Source: Tetranychus cinnabarinus (taxonomy: Eukaryota; Arthropoda; Arachnida; Trombidiformes; Tetranychidae). From it: 64,000 bases of DNA. Within the stretch, counting starts at the first letter, position 1. The number at the start of each line of letters is the position of its first letter. Under the pieces are notes generated by a model. That model saw only the letters and a list, made by a program, of their open reading frames with translations. It was not told where the DNA came from and did not search any database. Where the stretch lies: the NCBI GenBank assembly GCA_022266195.1, contig WHVY01000003.1, forward strand, positions 7,378,001-7,442,000, in the 5' to 3' direction. The position numbers and the translations under genes were made by a program. Below, in pieces: positions 61,261 through 64,000 of the stretch.

Positions 61261-63399
61261 CTGTAATGAGAATTGGAAAAAAGAATTGAATTAGTTGATA
61301 GTAAAAAGACAATTAATTACTTTCAATTTACCTGAAATCAGTTTCAGCTTCTAAATCTAAAATTGGAGTGAATTTGTATTGACGTCGAATCAGTCCTAAC
61401 AATGCAACCGATTCTCTTGCTGCTTTATTTCCAGTTGTCAGTTGAACAATCAACCAATCAGCTGCTTTGGCTGCCATTTTAGTACCCAAGTTACGGTCAA
61501 AAGGAGAAGGTGAACCTCCTTGTTGCATATGACCCAAAATATTCATTCTTGTAGTGAATTTGTCTTTTCCTTCTTCTGAATAAAGTCTGGAAAACAATAA
61601 GATTGATTAGTACAGTTAATGAGGCAAAAAATTGAAATAAAAATTGAATACAGAATATTATGTTGCACTAGCTCAGACATAATCACATAAATTGATATTA
61701 AATTACTATTGATAAACTTACCGGTAAATGAAGTCTGTTGAATAGTTGGAGTTTGCACTCTCATTTCTGTAAAATGGAAGAAAGTAAACATTAGAAATCA
61801 ATTGAATGAAAAACAATAACAAATAACAATTAATAGTCAAGGTAAATCGTCTGCATACCTTAAAATTAAACCTCTGGAAACCCCTTCTTCCATTTTTGAT
61901 TGCATATGATAAACATCTTCCATTAAATTTCTTATCGTGAACTTTTCTTCATAAATATAAGCAGCATCAGCACCACCAGCAAGACCAGCAAGTGTCGCCA
62001 GATAACCACAGTAACCACCCATTGTTTCAACAATAAAAACTCTTCTTTTGGTTCCTTGAGCTGATTGCCTGATTCGATCACAGATTTCGGTGATTTCATT
62101 TACAGCTGTATCAGCTCCTAGTGAAAACTCTGAACCTGGGACATTATTGCTTATAGTGGCTGGAATAACACAGATTGGTATATTTAGTTCGGGAAATTGA
62201 GAGCGACTTTTAGCCATTTGAAGAGCTGAGTGGTATGCCTCGAATCCACCAATGATTAGTAATCCTTGAATACCAAATTCAACAATTTTAGCCACAATTT
62301 TACTCATATTATCACCATCACTTGCAAGGGTTCGACGAGTACCAAGAATAGCTCCTCCTTGGGCAACTAATCCAGTCACATCGGACCAATGTATCTCTTT
62401 GATATCTCCTGCCATTAGACCATCAATTCCCTCATTGATACCAAGAACTGTGTCTCCACGGTAAATCATATTACGAGTGAATGAGCGAACCGCAGCATTC
62501 ATACCACAACATGGAGCTCCAATGTGCATAATAGCAACTTTGAAACCATGTTGTTGGAGGTCAGCTTCAGATAGTTTTGGAGGACGAAGACGAGTCAACA
62601 TTTTATAAGTTTCAAGATTACGCTCAAAACTGCGTCCACGAAGTTTAACTGCTTGTTCCCATCTTTTATCAGCCATAGCAGTAGCCACAGATTTGGTTTT
62701 TTCAACACATGCCATAAGAGGTACACGAACTGCTTGGTTTCCATCAAGGGAAACAACAACAGCTTCAGAGTCAGGGGCAGCATCCATAAGGGCTAAAACG
62801 GCTTCAGCTCCCATTCGAGATCCAAGGATACGGTCGAAAGCACTTGGGCTGCCTCCTCTCTGTACATGACCCAGTACGGTGATTCTCGTGTCTTGTTTTA
62901 AATTATCAACAATAACCTTTTTAACTAACTCTGCAGTAATAGCGTTTCCATCACGGTCAATGGCTCCTTCAGCTACCAAGAGAATGTTCAATCGTTGACC
63001 CAACTCTCTTTCTTGTTGTAGCTTCCTGCAAAGACGCTCAGGCCAATTTTTTTCGGGTGGCCACTCAGGAATGAATACATAATCTGCTTCACTGGCTAAA
63101 GCAGCAACTAAAGCAAGATAACCACAATGTCGACCCATAACTTCGAGAATGAAGGTACGTTGGTGACTGTAAACATAAAGGGAAAGCAAAATTAATAAAA
63201 TCAAATAAACTCAAATTTTTTGCCTTCACTTACCTGGATGCGGTAGTAACAATGGCATCAATTGATTCTAAAATTCTGTGAAGAGCTGAATCAGTACCAA
63301 TGGTCATATCAGTACCACAAAAATCATTATCTATTGAGCCAACCATTCCAACAACATTAAGATGGCTACATTTGGTTTTCTGTTCTTCAGTTATTTTTC
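61128..63399 (-). CDS. Pfk: ATP-dependent 6-phosphofructokinase, partial (last five exons)
   Basis: The enzyme phosphorylates fructose 6-phosphate to fructose 1,6-bisphosphate, the committed step of glycolysis, in the cytosol as a tetramer. Visible exons start inside the N-terminal catalytic half. [20 protein letters not shown] carries the catalytic Asp (I-D-N-D), [12 protein letters not shown] the substrate loop, and [14 protein letters not shown] the family signature with fructose 6-phosphate contacts. After the inter-half linker ([15 protein letters not shown]) the regulatory half has [17 protein letters not shown], where Ser replaces the catalytic Asp, then [10 protein letters not shown] and [15 protein letters not shown], as in all animal duplicated enzymes. 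It ends [14 protein letters not shown] plus an acidic tail. No defect is seen. The ATP-binding 5' exons lie beyond the window. Confidence 0.97.
61332..61586 (-). CDS. Pfk: Phosphofructokinase exon with second signature [15 protein letters not shown]
   Basis: The acceptor is TTTTCCAG|ACTTTA and the donor GATTTCAG|GTAAAT. It encodes [20 protein letters not shown] then [18 protein letters not shown], the regulatory-half counterpart of the fructose-phosphate signature (allosteric fructose 2,6-bisphosphate site in animals), and ends ETDF. Confidence 0.96.
61722..61766 (-). CDS. Pfk: Phosphofructokinase 45-base micro-exon
   Basis: The acceptor is TTTTACAG|AAATGAG and the donor TTTACCG|GTAAGT. It encodes [14 protein letters not shown] in the frame that joins LILR to RLYSEEG, matching the N-E-x-A-N-x-x-Y-x-T-x-F-I block of animal phosphofructokinases. 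It is too short to be seen as an open frame on its own. Confidence 0.93.
61859..63166 (-). CDS. Pfk: Phosphofructokinase large exon: end of catalytic half, linker, most of regulatory half
   Basis: This 1308-base exon runs from TTTACAG|TCACCAACG to TTTTAAG|GTATGC. It encodes [20 protein letters not shown] through [13 protein letters not shown] and includes both halves' substrate loops. It is the longest open frame in the window and unusually large for this intron-rich gene. Confidence 0.97.
63234..63399 (-). CDS. Pfk: Phosphofructokinase exon with catalytic IDND motif
   Basis: The acceptor is ACTTTACAG|GAAAAATA (two bases complete the Gly of GKITEEQ) and the donor GCATCCAG|GTAAGT. It encodes [19 protein letters not shown] and [19 protein letters not shown], which include the catalytic base Asp. 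Confidence 0.96.
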
Positions 63400-64000
63400 C
63401 TGTAAAGTGATACACAAAATGAAAGGTTAAAATAATATTTTAGTGTGAAGTAATAAGTATAAAAATTAATTCAATTACATGGGAAATTATATTCAAGAGG
63501 CAGTGATTTATAAATAGTCTATTGTTTCAAGATTAGAAGTCATGAGAATGAACGTTTTGGTAAATCATACCCTTTCCATTAAATATTTCTGTGCATTAAC
63601 TTGCATTAAATACTGACGCCAATTATTTTGGCTAGAGCTATCATAAAATAGCAAAAACTAATTTTGATAAATAATTGATCAATGACAAAACTGTATGGTG
63701 ATTTAATTATACAGTAGACCTGAATCAATCAAACTAAAAAATGAGAATATGAATATTGATAGAAAAAACGATTTCCTGGATTAAATCTAACAATGTACTA
63801 CAATAGAAATAAAAAGAGGGACGAATAATTGAACATCAAAAGATTGATTTTTCGCTAAATGGTAATAACAACATAAATATAACCAATAATCAAAATATAA
63901 AAGATTGATCTATGAACACAGGAAAAATTCATGTTCAATCCGGAAAATATGACGTTAAGGGAATCGATTAACCGTGGAGAAAAGTGAGAAATTGAAATAA
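63400..64000 (-). other. Phosphofructokinase intron, to end of window
   Basis: No upstream phosphofructokinase block (for example the ATP-binding G-G-D-G-S region) is found on the minus strand here. The sequence is AT-rich with no long frame, so the intron extends to or past 64000. Confidence 0.65.

Noticed and set aside
61543..61791. 82-codon minus-strand frame over the phosphofructokinase micro-exon
   Set aside because: It is in the wrong frame across an intron. The real coding piece is the 45-base exon 61722-61766.

Overview
The window is AT-rich animal nuclear DNA (I estimate about 31% G+C, not counted). It has spliced genes with GT/AG introns, AATAAA polyadenylation signals, many ATC/GAA/CT microsatellites and no prokaryotic gene organisation. 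Three genes are supported by homology or splicing, together with remnants of an F-box family. The F-box fragments and the base composition make me favour an arthropod, most likely an acariform mite related to spider mites (Tetranychidae). That is inference from family resemblance, not proof.

Positions 467-56173 (minus strand) hold most of a TMTC1-like gene, an ER-membrane O-mannosyltransferase with C-terminal TPR repeats. I rebuilt eight exons from homology and matching splice phases: 55620-56173, 11444-11636, 11312-11385, 10673-10861, 2164-2296, 1297-1400, 671-953 and 467-594. They encode about 552 residues: a long cytosolic N-terminus, the membrane core and the DUF1736 region. The TPR exons lie beyond position 1. 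The first intron (11637-55619) is about 44 kb, two thirds of the window. It is mostly simple AT-rich sequence. It contains a candidate small secreted-protein gene on the opposite strand (46925-47281, polyadenylation signal at 47305) and a strongly over-represented word, CTGGGAGT/ACTCCCAG, often arranged as short inverted pairs.

From 56174 to 59480 lies the TMTC 5' flank, followed by a duplicated patch. It holds a shortened F-box gene (58405-58858), a leucine-rich-repeat-like fragment (59366-59478), and three diverged copies of a 140-190 bp repeat, one inverted (57658-57800) and two direct (57945-58135 and 59158-59345).

From 59982 to 60542 (plus strand) are the last two exons and polyadenylation signal of a small gene I do not recognise. 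It converges on the 3' end of ATP-dependent 6-phosphofructokinase (61128-63399, minus strand). Five phosphofructokinase exons are present, covering the end of the catalytic half and the whole regulatory half. Its 5' exons lie beyond position 64000.

No CRISPR array, rRNA, convincing tRNA gene or intact transposase was seen.
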